Assembly: GCA_026413225.1 (NCBI GenBank)
Contig: CM048553.1
Coordinates: forward strand, 138,578,690 to 138,642,689
Source: Otis tarda
Lineage: Eukaryota; Chordata; Aves; Otidiformes; Otididae
DNA length: 64,000 nucleotides
Direction: 5' to 3'
Below the pieces are notes generated by a model. It was not told the origin of the DNA. It saw only the letters and a list, made by a program, of their open reading frames with translations, and ran no database searches. Both the position numbers and the translations under genes were made by a program. How positions within the stretch are numbered: position 1 is the stretch's first letter; the number at the start of each line of letters is the position of its first letter. Positions 37,991-49,060 of the stretch are shown piece after piece.

Positions 37991-40900
37991 ATTAGTTGAT
38001 ATTTTATATAGTTGACATTTATTCTATTAGTGACATGCTATATATGGCTGATTCAGTTACTAATTCCATCAGATATACAAGAAATTACACATTTTTAGTG
38101 CAATTTCTTATCCTGTTTGGAGATGGTGGTTACATATCTTCATTTTTGAACAGCATACAATTGTCTGCCAGAAAGCTGCTACCATACTGTTTGTCTCCAG
38201 CTTTAGTATCTGCTAAATGTAGAAAAAACACATGTATAAATCTACAATTTAAACTTGTAACTGGGAAAATAATCTTAAGTTATAACCAGATATTCTTTCA
38301 GTTAGGGAAACAAGCCAGGAAGTGCATTTTTAATATTGATGCTGCCTTTGTCCATTGAAGCAAAATATGCAATGCATACTTGTTTGGACAGGCTTTGCCA
38401 AAAATTAATGTGATGAAAATAAGTGAAAATGTCACAATACAGGCCTCTCTTTTAAACCCAGAAAACAGTTTTACACCAAAATTACATACTATTGACACTG
38501 AACTACTGTTGACAGGGAGTAGAGTACTAATAACCAAAACTTTAAAAGTGTCTAAGTAACGAATTCCCATCTATTTCAGCAAGTAGGGCACGTCAATAAA
38601 TGTTTGTATCACAACATCAGAATTATGGTCACCACTTTGCCATTTCAGTGAGGTCATGTAATACAAAACAAGTAGTTAACTTCATGACTACACCAGGTCT
38701 TTACAGAATGCAGATAGCAATGATTTCTGTACTACGCCCTGAAAAAGGAATTCTGAATAAAAAAGGAAGTAGTGCTCAGATTAATTCCCGCTAAAAGATT
38801 AGCTGGGATACAGAGATTTTTTTTTTTTTTTTTTTTAATCCTCAGCAGCTTCAAATTCCTTCTCCCCTACCTCACAAAAAAAAAAGTCGACTTTAGGAAT
38901 TGCAGAAAAACTTAAAGAGAGAAATACGGTGTTAGGCAACTTTGTCCTGCATATAGGATGTCTCAAGTTTGCATGCTAGACAGAAATTGTGACCTTGAAA
39001 CTACAGATGAAAAAGTCACTGATGAATTTATTTTAAAGCCTGAAAAAGAATTTAGAATGTAATTACATAATTAAATATTACCCAAAGATACTTTTGGAAA
39101 GATTTTTCTCATGGCATTAAGTGCTGACTGCTAGGCTGATAGTACTCCATTTGTTCATATATATTTTTGACCACTGACATGTAAGTGCTGCAAGTGTGTA
39201 TCCATTCTTGCTAAGAGTATTTTGCCACTCTATTGAACATGCTGGCCCATCCCTTTGGGACTAAGGATTACCTTCTTGTACTCATCAGATTGTCGTATGT
39301 TATGGCTGTCCTGAATGCCATAACATGGCAGCAAAAGCACCCTCAGAGGAAGCATAACTAAGGAAACTAGCTGTATTCTGTGTCAACACCATAAACTGCA
39401 GCATTTCCTTTGTTATTCTTTTACTATATGGATGATGCTTAAAAGGGAAGAGCAGTAATTCAAGACATGTAATTACAGACTGTGACTGATGTATGCTTTA
39501 TACTGGAAGTACAAACCATGAAATATCTAAAGTTATAAACCCCTTATTATCAGGAAATGCTGTCAGCACACCATGCGCCTGTACCACCCATTTAGGCAGA
39601 ATAAGAATATAATGCCTATATAAACAAATGCACATCCTAATTGGGGGGGTGAAAACCCCAAAATACCAATCAAAACATAGCAAGATAACAGCTATAAACC
39701 GAGAATCAACTGTCCTGTTAACCTTATTATTTAACTGATGCTAAAGGCATCCTTTCCTAATTTCCCTCTGCTTCAGATCATCTATACATATGTTGAAGTA
39801 CAGCTTTTGTCTTTATAGAGCTTTAAAAAAAAAAACCACAACAAACCTTTTTTGGCCTATCACTCAGACATTTCATAGAATAACCTAGAGTAGTCATAAA
39901 CTCTAATCTGGCTTTAAATTAAAGACAAATTAGCTATAGGGCAAACAAAAAACATTCTGAAATGCCTTAATTATGACCTCTGTCCCTATAAGCTTTGTGA
40001 CTTTTTATGCATTCACAGGGTGGGTGAGGGGAGGAGTTTACCATCCCAAAAATTAATGGTACTTATCAGCAATGACTCAAACTTTCTTGAGAACAGATAA
40101 TACTTTTTCTTCTAAAACATCATCTCACACTTAACCAGCAATACACCTACTAAATTCCCCTGCCCTTCCAGCCTCCAAATCATTTTTTAATTACAAGAAT
40201 TAATGTGTGTGTACCAACACTAGACTACAAGCATGGTAAAATTTTAGCAGTTTATTTTCAGTGTTTGAAATCTCCTGTTTTGTAGTAGCTAGAAGAACTT
40301 TAAAACCAACAAATCATCTAAAGCTGATTAACTGGAAAAGTCACTTGCATTCATATTTACAAAACAGCTGATAATACAGAGGCAAGAATTAGTAGCAAAG
40401 ATGATGCTGGCTTACAAAAATAATCACTATTAAGTTTTCAACAGCACGATTAGGTCAGAAAAATCTATTTTGAGGATTCTTGTAACAAATCTTGTATTTT
40501 CCCTGCAAGTCTTCTGGCTCCTTGATCTCTTTTATAGCAACTATGAAATAAAAGCACGAATTTGTTGTGGATATTTTTAATTTTAATTCCATTTAAATTC
40601 AGAGGATTCAGACCAGTATGCTTCTGAAACTGATTCCTAGCAGACAGCACAAAAAAGGTGTTCAGAATTTAAAAATTTGGCCACATTTAAATTTCTCTGC
40701 TCAGAGGAATCTACATATACAGACTTGGCATTATCATTCAATATGCTTTTTCACTAGCACTTAAAAGAGAGGACAAATAATATGTAGAGGAAATGAAGCT
40801 ACACTAGCCTTTTAAAGTTTACATGGAAGTTTAGTAATGGTGATGACTTTACATAAACAAAGTAAGTTTTGATCAGTGCAGGTGATCAGTCACTGGACAG

Positions 40901-42064
40901 GCTCCCCAGAGAGGCTATAGTGTCTCTATCCTTAGAGATACTAAAAATCCGACAAGGCCTTGAATAACCTGTTTTAGTTGATGCTGCTTTGAGAAAGGGG
41001 TTGGACTATAGACCTCCAGGTTCCTTCCAACCTCAACTACTCTATGAAACTGATTTTTTTTTTTTATTGCACAAGCAAATGTTAAAGCAAGTTTTCATCA
41101 CCAAGTTGCAACTTTGTTGTCTTAGTTTGAGAGGAGACTAAAACTTCATATAAAATTCTTTAATACTCCAATTACCATCTTGTACAGTTGCAATGTCAGC
41201 AATGGTACAAAGTCCTTACCCACACAGCCGAAGTATTCTGCTAAGCCTGAATGTTGGAGATGCAGTTTTTCCTCAAACAGCTAGCTTTTATTTCTTGCTA
41301 AAGTTTAATATGCTGGTACCAAACCAACCAATGCATTCTAAATACTGACATAAACATTTATTTTCTTACATAAGAAAATAGCACAGTTGGTTGTCAGCCT
41401 GGTTACCAGTGAGAGATGTTAGTTAAAACTAATCAGAGATTGACCTGGAATGCATCCAGACATCATTAGCAAGGTAATATTCATATTACAAGCATGTGGA
41501 GATAAAACACAGACCACTACAAAAGCTCAGCCTGAAGTCAGAATTCTTGATCTAATTCCAAGGTACGTTTTCTTCCTCAAGGTACTACAGTGACCAAAGA
41601 GAACAAGTAAGCCTATCCAACTGATTAGTACAGATTGTGCAGCCTTTGTAAACTGCATATTCATTGCTGTCTTGACAAACTGTAGTAAGTTCACTCTTTC
41701 CAGAGGAAGCAGCCAGCATCATTGTCGTCAAGACCCATGTATGCTGAGCATAAGAGTTGAGATCATTAACTATACAAGTTTTAAATGTAAGGCACACATT
41801 TAATGGCAATTTCTTTTTTATTTAAAAAAAAAAAAGTTGCGAAGACAGCTAATGTGAACAGGAAGGTCTTTTTTCTTCCTTTAATAGGAAATGCCTGCAA
41901 CCACATGAAATCAAACAAAACCTAAACAGTTTGCACACAAAAAATCTTCTCTTTTGTAATTTTATTACACTAACCTCAGTAAGAAGTGTTATTTACTAAT
42001 GCAAGTAGCACTGAAGTTCGTCTATTTGAACCGTTTCTGTGGTCAATCAACCAGCACTTTACAT
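37991..42064. other. Convergent intergenic region between CIBAR1 and RBM12B
   Basis: No coding sequence was recognised. The region contains T-runs near 38,817-38,836 and 41,050-41,063 and one old CR1 tail at 40.9-41.05 kb. Part of the right side may be RBM12B 3' UTR if a more distal poly(A) site is used. Confidence 0.5.
40890..41046 (+). mobile_element. Old CR1 LINE 3'-end fragment, plus strand
   Basis: ACTGGACAGGCTCCCCAGAG, GGCCTTGAATAACCTG, GGTTGGACTATAGACCTCCA and CTTCCAACCTCAACTACTCT follow the order of the CR1 3' UTR and end at a degenerate tail copy, TCTATG. Divergence is clearly higher than in the other copies, consistent with an older subfamily. Confidence 0.75.
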
Positions 42065-42070
42065 TTTATT
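42065..42070 (-). terminator. Candidate poly(A) signal for RBM12B
   Basis: TTTATT on the plus strand reads AATAAA on the minus strand, about 340 nt past the RBM12B stop codon. Another AATAAA lies further on at 41,961-41,966. I cannot tell which is used. Confidence 0.35.
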
Positions 42071-42409
42071 TGATGCTAAGTCATGGGACAAGGGATTAAA
42101 GCAAACTAAAAAAAAAAAAAATAAAAACCCCAAAACATTACAACTCCATGCTTTTATACTTTGATGTAAGACATTCAATGTCCTCCAGAATTTCTAGGCT
42201 CTTCTCTGCCACAAGAAGTAGGCACAATACAGTTCTCGTATCTTAACCATACAGATTTTTCAACCAACAGCTAAACAACTGAACTAAATAATATTTACAA
42301 CCGTTGATGGAAACTGTTTCTTCTGCATCTTCTAGTAATTAAAAAAGTGAAAATAACTGTCAATACTGTCAAATCTAGAATGGTTTATTCTAGAGCATCT
42401 TTTCCTCCT

Positions 42410-44506
42410 TTACAGCAAGCTCAACTTAACTTTCCGTGGACCAATTGGCCTATCATTCAGTTCATTAATAGCAGCCATAGCTTCCTCATAATTTGTCATT
42501 GCAACGATGGCATCACCCGAAGGTAATCCTTGTTCGTTATACTGTACAGAAACTGACTCTGGTATCACTCTGTAGCCATAGAAAAAATCCAGAATCTCAT
42601 TAGGAGTAGCTTTAAAAGGTAAATTTTTCAATCGAATAGGAACAACACGTTCAGAACCACCACTGAAATTTGGATCCGGCATAAATCTTCCTTCAGGAAA
42701 ACTTCCCATTTTATTATTCCCAAACTCCATTCTGCCAAAAGGTTCGCTCTCACCACCAAAATCCATGAGGGGTGGTGGACCTCTAAAATCCTTAGGAGGG
42801 CACATGAAGTCCTCAGGGGGGTGCCTAAATTCAGGATGCCTGAAGTTCCCAGGAGGACCAAATGAATGCATGGGTGGCCCTTGTGGTGGCCCAGACGGTG
42901 AACCAACTGGACGGGAAAGATCACCTCTGTCATACGGATGTGAGTGACCCTGCATTTCATTTGGTGCAGAGAATGGCATATTTACACCAAACTTCCGCAT
43001 CTGCTCTTCAGATATAAGTCTTATTAATACCTCTGTTCCCAAGAATCTTCGACGATTTAAATTTTCTGCTTTCATGGCTTGTTCTTCAGATTTAAACCTC
43101 ACTAAGGCTTCTCCCAGACCAACTCCTTTGTCATCACAGAGCAAGTAAATATCATCTTCATCAATATCAAATCTTGCAAAGAACTTTTGCACTTCAATTT
43201 TTGACACATCAAATGGAAAATTCCTTACATAAACACATGTCTTGGGGCCGGAATGACCTTCCCGATAACTTTTTTCTGATATCGCCTGCCCAGAATGATC
43301 TCTCTCCTGTGATCTTTTCCTCTCACAAGAATCAATTATTTTCAACATTGACTTTCTTGAAATCGGAAAAATATAAACGGAACGATTGAGAAGAACCTTT
43401 CTATGACATTGCAAAGCAGCCTGATAATCTCTCTCACTCCTTAACATCACAAAGGCATCTCTAGTCCTCCTCTGATGTTTATCCATTAGAAGCTTGATTT
43501 GTTTGCTGCATATATCCAGATCAGGGAAAAAAGCTTTCAAATCTCTCTTCTCCAGATTAGTAGATAGATTTCTTAAGTGTATGTAGTATTCCTGGCTGGA
43601 AGGTGAACGAGAACGTGTTCTTTGTCTCCTTGGTGATCTTGAATGAGAATGCTTCCTTGAAGGAAAGTAGCCTGAACTTCTTGGAGACCGGTCTTCGCAC
43701 AAAAAGTGATCCATTTCATTTGGCATGTCTACCCTCCCACCATATTCAATCCACCGTTCCTCTGTAGTTGGGCTAATTTCTATGAACCTCTGACCCATGT
43801 ATTGTCTATGACGTTTAAGTCCTTCTAAGGCATCACCAGGGGTAGCAAATTTTACCAAGCAATCACCATTGTTCAAACCATTGCGATGCTTTATCAGAAT
43901 CACTCCATCCACACATATCCCAGAAAGGAAAGCACGTACTTCATCTTCTGTTGCAGAGTAAGGTATACCACGTAGAAATAAGTAAAGATCATCTGGGTTA
44001 AATGGATGAGAATCCTTTCTTGACTGATAGCTTGATTTAGGCATACCTATATCACCATGTCTGGTGCCATTGGTATGGAAACCAGCCTCCGGATGATTTG
44101 GTGGACCGTAACCAGGTTTACTTATTCCTTTTGGAAAAGCCGTGACTAAATGTGGAATGTCTCCAACACCTGATGCACCAGAACCATTAGTACCTGTTCT
44201 TCTGGAGCCAGGCATAGTTTCTCGTCCCACACGGTCAAATCGTTTCCGGCTCATTTCTATGGTATTCTGCATTTCTGCCTTGCTGCTGAGAAAGAGCTCT
44301 ACGCGTGAGTCCTTGATAAACCCTCCTGAACAGCTCATGGCACGCCGTGCATCTTCGTCTGTTGCAAATATAATAAAAGCCTCCCCAATCTCTCCTCCAA
44401 TAATATGTACGCCTCCATCAGGAATATTCAATCCCAAGAAGAAACGACGAATATCTGCAGGACCCGCAACAATAGGAAGCCCCTGTAAACGGATGACTAC
44501 AGCCAT
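42410..44506 (-). CDS. RBM12B: RBM12B, RNA-binding protein with five RRMs, intronless coding exon
   Basis: This single open frame encodes 698 residues from an ATG at 44,506 (context AGCATGG, protein start MAVVIRLQGLPIVAG). The frame stays open to TTG at 44,525-44,527, but no upstream ATG exists. RRMs lie at about residues 3-76, 174-246, 307-383, 423-498 and 621-696; their RNP2/RNP1-like strands are VIRLQGLPI/GEAFIIF, LFLRGIPYS/GDCLVKF, IHLRNLST/RDAFVML, VYVRNFPF/GEALVRF and IRLKNLPF/GDAIVAM. A short RS-type stretch (about 286-303) lies before RRM3 and a Pro/Gly/Phe-rich linker (about 510-615) before RRM5. The family is presumed to bind RNA in the nucleus; specific targets are not well defined. 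A coding region in one exon is typical of RBM12/RBM12B. Human RBM12B is about 1,001 residues by memory, so this orthologue is much shorter, chiefly between RRM4 and the last RRM. Confidence 0.95.
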   Translation of the reverse strand: MAVVIRLQGLPIVAGPADIRRFFLGLNIPDGGVHIIGGEIGEAFIIFATDEDARRAMSCSGGFIKDSRVELFLSSKAEMQNTIEMSRKRFDRVGRETMPGSRRTGTNGSGASGVGDIPHLVTAFPKGISKPGYGPPNHPEAGFHTNGTRHGDIGMPKSSYQSRKDSHPFNPDDLYLFLRGIPYSATEDEVRAFLSGICVDGVILIKHRNGLNNGDCLVKFATPGDALEGLKRHRQYMGQRFIEISPTTEERWIEYGGRVDMPNEMDHFLCEDRSPRSSGYFPSRKHSHSRSPRRQRTRSRSPSSQEYYIHLRNLSTNLEKRDLKAFFPDLDICSKQIKLLMDKHQRRTRDAFVMLRSERDYQAALQCHRKVLLNRSVYIFPISRKSMLKIIDSCERKRSQERDHSGQAISEKSYREGHSGPKTCVYVRNFPFDVSKIEVQKFFARFDIDEDDIYLLCDDKGVGLGEALVRFKSEEQAMKAENLNRRRFLGTEVLIRLISEEQMRKFGVNMPFSAPNEMQGHSHPYDRGDLSRPVGSPSGPPQGPPMHSFGPPGNFRHPEFRHPPEDFMCPPKDFRGPPPLMDFGGESEPFGRMEFGNNKMGSFPEGRFMPDPNFSGGSERVVPIRLKNLPFKATPNEILDFFYGYRVIPESVSVQYNEQGLPSGDAIVAMTNYEEAMAAINELNDRPIGPRKVKLSLL

Positions 44507-44534
44507 GCTGAGCTCAACCCACAGCAAAAATCAC
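44507..44534 (-). other. RBM12B: RBM12B 5' UTR part of the coding exon
   Basis: On the minus strand the sequence ctttttgtctgcag|GTGATTTTTG is a good splice acceptor 28 nt upstream of the ATG. The coding exon therefore begins at 44,534, and the rest of the 5' UTR must lie at higher coordinates. Confidence 0.65.
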
Positions 44535-45257
44535 CTGCAGACAAAAAGGTACACATGATAGCACGTCTTTAGTACTCAGCTGTTACAGTATCTTAACACT
44601 TAAGAAGCTAGAGCCTTTTTAATGAATGTCCTTGTCTCAATTAAGAGAGAAGGAATCAAAAAACTCACAAGTTCACAAGAACAAGATTGAAACCAGATTC
44701 ACTGAAAGTTCATTAGTCGGAACAATTGCTACTCCACCGGCACACGTGCACAAGCACAAGTCTATCAATATTCCCTTTCCTAAGGGCAACAAAATCCACC
44801 TAAGTCACTCCTTGCCATCCACAATACCTAAAGAACACCTGAAGTCTTTCACAGCATAGCTCTGCCCAGTCCTAAGGAACAAGAAAAACAGAAAAAAAAA
44901 TTTCCTGTTTACTTCTGAACAGGACACTTGTGATCATAACACAGGAAATACTAGATAATAAAAGGAGAAAGGAAAAAGGATAACTATGTTACTGGAAAAT
45001 GAATTAATTCACCAACAGTGAGGACTTTACTGCTTTGACAAGTTGCTCTACCCAGTGATCAGTTCTGTTCAGTAATGTATGTTTTCTCAGCGTTCAAAAA
45101 CGTTGTCTCTTTCCTGTAGTCAGAGTATTAACCGCAGCAGCTACATGCGCTCAGGAGACCATAACCTAGTTCCCAGCCACAAGTCTGTGAGAAAAAAAGG
45201 CCGTGTATGATCTTGTCACAATATTCAGTGAGAAGTGTTAAGCTTTTGGCAGCTTAC

Positions 45258-45303
45258 CTGTTTCTGCTTTGAAGACCTGATAAATTCTGTAAAATCAACT
45301 TAA
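45258..45303 (-). other. RBM12B: Candidate 46-nt non-coding exon of RBM12B
   Basis: On the minus strand, CGTTTTCTTTCCACAG directly precedes 45,303, and CAG|GTAAGC forms the donor after 45,258. Both sites are strong and correctly ordered for a small 5' UTR exon upstream of the coding exon's acceptor at 44,535. It contains no ATG. The call rests on splice-site quality alone. Confidence 0.35.
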
Positions 45304-46293
45304 CTGTGGAAAGAAAACGAAACATAATTAATGGCTGATATCTGTACTTCACTTTACATACTGTGCTACACTGCTGCAACTCATCCATAGCAGTGGCCAA
45401 TATTAAAGCCAAGCATGTAATAAACCCACAATTTGGGATACTATGAAGAACTCCATCCATGTTCCAAGATGCTATGCACTTCATCTTTCTGTTTCCATCT
45501 TTAGAAGCAAAGGAAATTAAAAATGTAAGTTGACTTCTGGAAATGATGAAAACACGATGAGATTACTTGGTCATCAATTGTGCCACAGTGAACTGTTGAA
45601 ATGAAACAGACTGACAGTAAATCGAGGGAAAATCTCTCAGTTCAATTTTTCAGTCCTTGAAAGATATGCAAGTCCATCTCAAGATTACAGGATGTGTCCA
45701 TTCTTCTGAAATCCACCTGCTTTCAAAGTTCACAACAAGAGTATGCTACTCACCAGTCCAGCACTGGTGTAGTACACAGTGAAGACTATCAAATGAAAAA
45801 GTAAAAATATCCAACAAGGAAAAACTTCAGGGAGTACTTCAACGTACAAAGCAAACTTCAGAATTTTCCCTATATGTTTACTGTCTTTCAAACATAAGAA
45901 CAAGAATCACTTTAATACACTGACTTAAACATATCCAGATTTTTCAACGCTATCTAACAGGACACAATAGATAGCACAGTACTCTCAGCACAAACACAAG
46001 CTTCTATAGCAAATGACTGCATCCCTTTAAAAAAAAACAAGAGCCCAACAGTCCAACAAGTGTTTGAGACTATCCCTTGCTCAGTAAAAAACATAAAGCA
46101 CTAGATCCTGATGTCAAGTTATCTATTGATCACAGTAACTATCACTCCACCTGAGCTTAACAAAACAAGAGCAAAGCCCAAATTCTGAAACTAATGGACT
46201 CTATGTCAGTTCTACATCAGCACTTTGTAAACACAACAAACTGAAAACAACTGCCTATTTAGTAGCTTCACTAAAGATCATCCGTTCTATTTT

Positions 46294-46882
46294 TGTGGTG
46301 GGTTGACCCTGGCCAGCAGCCAAGCACCCACGCAGCTGATTGTTTGCTCCTCATCCCCACCAGCAGGATGGGGAAGAAAACAGGAAGAGCAGTCAAGAAA
46401 ACTTACGTGTCAAGATAAAGACAGTTTAATCAGTGAAGAGAAAAAAAAAGGTGAAACACAGGAAAACACTCACCACCTCCTACAGGCTGACTAATGTCCA
46501 GCCTGCCTCCGAATAACAACCACCTTGGAAGCCAATAAATAAAAAATCCTCCCAAAAAAAAATCAAAACAATCAAACAATCTTCTTCCTCTATCTCAGTT
46601 TTCGTTGCCGAGCATGATGTTACATGGCATGGAATATCTCTTTGGTCAGTTTGGGTCAGCTGTCCCGGCTGTGTCCCTTCCCAGCTTCTTGCCTACTCCC
46701 AGCGTATTAACCGGAGTGGCAGAGAGGGGAAAAAAGAGAAAGCCTTGACACTATGCAAGTGCTGTTCAGCTGTAGCCAAAACACTGATGTGTTGTCAACA
46801 CTCCTTTAGCCACCAATCCAAAACACAGAACCATAAGGGCTGCTATGAAGAATGTTAACTCCATCCCAGACAGACCAGTACA
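46294..46882 (+). mobile_element. Solo LTR of an avian endogenous retrovirus
   Basis: The segment starts TGTGGTGGGTTGACCCTGGC and ends ...CAGACCAGTACA, so it has TG...CA termini. Inside, CTTTGGTCAGTTTGGGTCAG and a GTGTTGTCAACACTCCTTT string are familiar from an avian ERV LTR type common in non-galliform birds. An AATAAATAAA motif lies at about 46,533-46,542. The flanks ATTTT and CTTTT agree at four of five positions and may be a worn target duplication. No retroviral coding sequence adjoins it. It sits in the RBM12B 5' intron, antisense to that gene. Confidence 0.75.
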
Positions 46883-47819
46883 CTTTTTAACATATCTTCT
46901 CAACAGATGTGATGACAATGCCAAAAAGCAAGGAGAATTCAAGAGCAGAATTTTCTTATGGGACCTTCGTGTCTTGAAAAATCAAATCCGCTGCCCTGCT
47001 ACTTCATGATGTATTTAATCTGTAGTATTTCTTAATTTCACAACTCTGCGTTCTTATCCCAATTTTCAAAACGGCATTCAGATCTCCTCAGTATTTCTTC
47101 GGTGAGAAACGTCAAGTTCTCCACGATGTACCACGGATACAACATATAACCTTCAGTGGTGACAACTAGACAGTGATTCCAGATCATAATGTGATATTTA
47201 AGAAGTCCACAAACAGAAACGCAAGTTCAAATAATAATCTTTTACTGACTGTATATTAAGCAATCAAGTACTGGTAGAAAGTGTAGACAAGCCATCCAAC
47301 AATTTAAAGTGAATGACCAAAAAGAGTGACTTTTGGGATGACAGTGCCACACAAAAATAAGACCAATTCATTAACTGAGCAAAGACTTCAGAGAATAATG
47401 ATTTAAATAGTAAATAGACTGACAACTTCATGCCTCCAATTTAAAAGCAAAGTGTGCATACCATTTTAAGAAATTTTATATTTGAACTGAATTAACTAGA
47501 GAACAGTACTATACCTATACTTCCGCAGCCTCAACAAATTCCTAATACCAGGAAAACGTCACTAAAAAAAAAAAACCCCAACATTGTAAACATTGTAGGA
47601 AATTAAGCCTGCACCAGACTAGTATTTTTAGGGAAACACTGAGAGATTACATAATCTGCATGCAGTGAGCATGCAAGCTAGAAAGAACACCCACAGAAAT
47701 ACCTCAACTATAGAACTGGACCAATTCGAGAATAACTAGTGGATCAGAGATCGGTTTCTTAATTCCAGTCTTCCTCAAAATGAGCCTTATCAGTTGGAAT
47801 TTTCACACTGCTGACAAAA

Positions 47820-48740
47820 CATGCGAGTGAGCTCTGCAGCCGGGCCCGCGGCACGCCCGGCTTCAGCACGGGGCCGCTTCCGAGCGCTGCGAGTGGGAGG
47901 GAGCCAGCGAGGGACCCCGCCGCCCGCACCGGCCCTTACACCGCTCCCGCCCCGGACGGCGAGGCACAGGCCCGGCAGGGAAGCGCTGGGGACAAGCTGA
48001 GGGGGGAGGCCGACCCCCGCCACACGCGCTCCGGCCAGCCACAGGCCGATGGGGATCCGACCCCACGGAGAAGCCCGACCTCCCCACGGCACCGGGACAA
48101 GGCTGAAGGGAGCCAGCGGGGAGGGAAGGGCGATGGGCAGTCAGGCGGCGTGAGGAGGCCGCGGCCCGGGAAACCGCCGTGCAGCAGTTCCGCGATGGCT
48201 GGGTTGCCGAGAACCGGCTCACGGCGCAGACCCCACGCCCTTGGTTACACGTAGCGCCCCGGGAAGCCGGGCACTCTCTCTCACGCCATCCACCCACCGG
48301 ACACGCCACTAGGACCGGCTCGGCGCCGAGCCCCGCTCCCCGTAGCTCCCAGCACGGCACCACCAAGATGGCGTCCTCCGTCGCTCCCCCTCCACAACGC
48401 TCCGAGGAGAAGCTGCTGTGCGCCTGCGCGACCCCCTCCCCTTCACCCCTACGGTTGAATCCGCACGAGCCCTTCCGGCCTTCTCGTGGCGCGGCGGCAC
48501 TCGCAACCCTACGCGCGCATGCTCCGAGAGCGCGGCGCTCCAGAACGCCGCCGGGAGGCGCAGCGGAAAACACTGCTTTCGTAACCCCGGGTTTTTTCAC
48601 CTGCGCATGCGCACTCTCACGCCTGGGTCATGGCAACACGCATGCGCGGCGCTTCGGCGCGCGCAGAGGGCGTCGGCGCTGACGGGGTGGGAGGAGCCGC
48701 TCTGCAGCTGGCGGCGGTGGTGGGTGTGTGGTTTGTGTCG
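47820..48740 (-). promoter_or_regulatory. RBM12B: CpG island, probable RBM12B promoter
   Basis: A strong rise in GC and CpG marks this interval. It contains a perfect NRF1-type palindrome TGCGCATGCGCA (48,602-48,613), a second CGCATGCGC (48,639-48,647), a third GCGCATGC (48,515-48,522), and AAGATGGCG (48,365-48,373), a YY1-type site. TATA is absent. Several minus-strand donor-like sites occur, so the first RBM12B exon cannot be fixed. The island could also serve an alternative upstream TMEM67 start, as it lies head-to-head with that gene. Long open frames on both strands here have no recognisable domains and reflect the GC content. Confidence 0.7.
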
Positions 48741-48825
48741 TGGGCAGCGTTAGTTACATCAGCGCTGCGTTCACCCTCTCGTTCTCGTTAGTCCTGGTGC
48801 CTGCCTAGATGAGGAAGAGGAGCAG

Positions 48826-48856
48826 GGAGGAAGGCAGGCAGGCAGGCAGGCAGGCC
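48826..48856. repeat. (AGGC)n simple repeat
   Basis: About six tandem copies of AGGC follow a GGAAGGC lead-in, between the two CpG islands. Confidence 0.85.
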
Positions 48857-48976
48857 CGGTGCTGAGCGTCCTGAGTTTGTGGGTGCCTTGGGCACCGAGG
48901 GGGAGGTTTGCACCCGCTGCTTTGCTTACAAAGGCTGCAGACACGGCTTTTAACCGAACACGGGGCTGGCTCAGGC

Positions 48977-49060
48977 GTGGGTTTTAGGAGGGAAGGCAGG
49001 CAGGAATGGAGGGGAAGTGTGGGTTTTAGGAGGGAAGGCAGGCAGGAATGGAGGGGAAGG
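48977..49060. repeat. Two tandem copies of a 42-bp unit
   Basis: The unit beginning GTGGGTTTTAGGAGGGAAGG repeats once with an exact 42-bp offset; the copies differ only at the last base. It lies between the RBM12B and TMEM67 promoters and shares the AGGC motif with the nearby simple repeat. Confidence 0.85.

Larger units (their letters stand above)
44535..47819 (-). other. RBM12B 5' UTR intron region
   Basis: This stretch lies between the coding exon and the CpG-island promoter. It holds one candidate non-coding exon (45,258-45,303) and a solo LTR (about 46,294-46,882). No protein-coding sequence was recognised. Confidence 0.5.

Noticed and set aside
44507..44527. N-terminal extension of RBM12B by seven residues (MLWVELS)
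   Set aside because: The extension would start at TTG, not ATG. The ATG at 44,506 gives the conserved MAVVIRLQGLP start in a good context, and the extension lies in the 5' UTR just after a splice acceptor.
44142..44558. 138-codon plus-strand frame
   Set aside because: It is antisense to the RBM12B RRM1 coding region and has no independent features.
48202..48208. GTTGCC, and GGCAAC at 48,632-48,637, as possible TMEM67 X-boxes
   Set aside because: Each is only a half-site; the paired half fails the RFX consensus at several positions with any allowed spacing.
47863..48682. Frames of up to 245 codons on both strands of the RBM12B CpG island
   Set aside because: They overlap each other on opposite strands, have no domains, and are explained by the scarcity of stop codons in GC-rich DNA.
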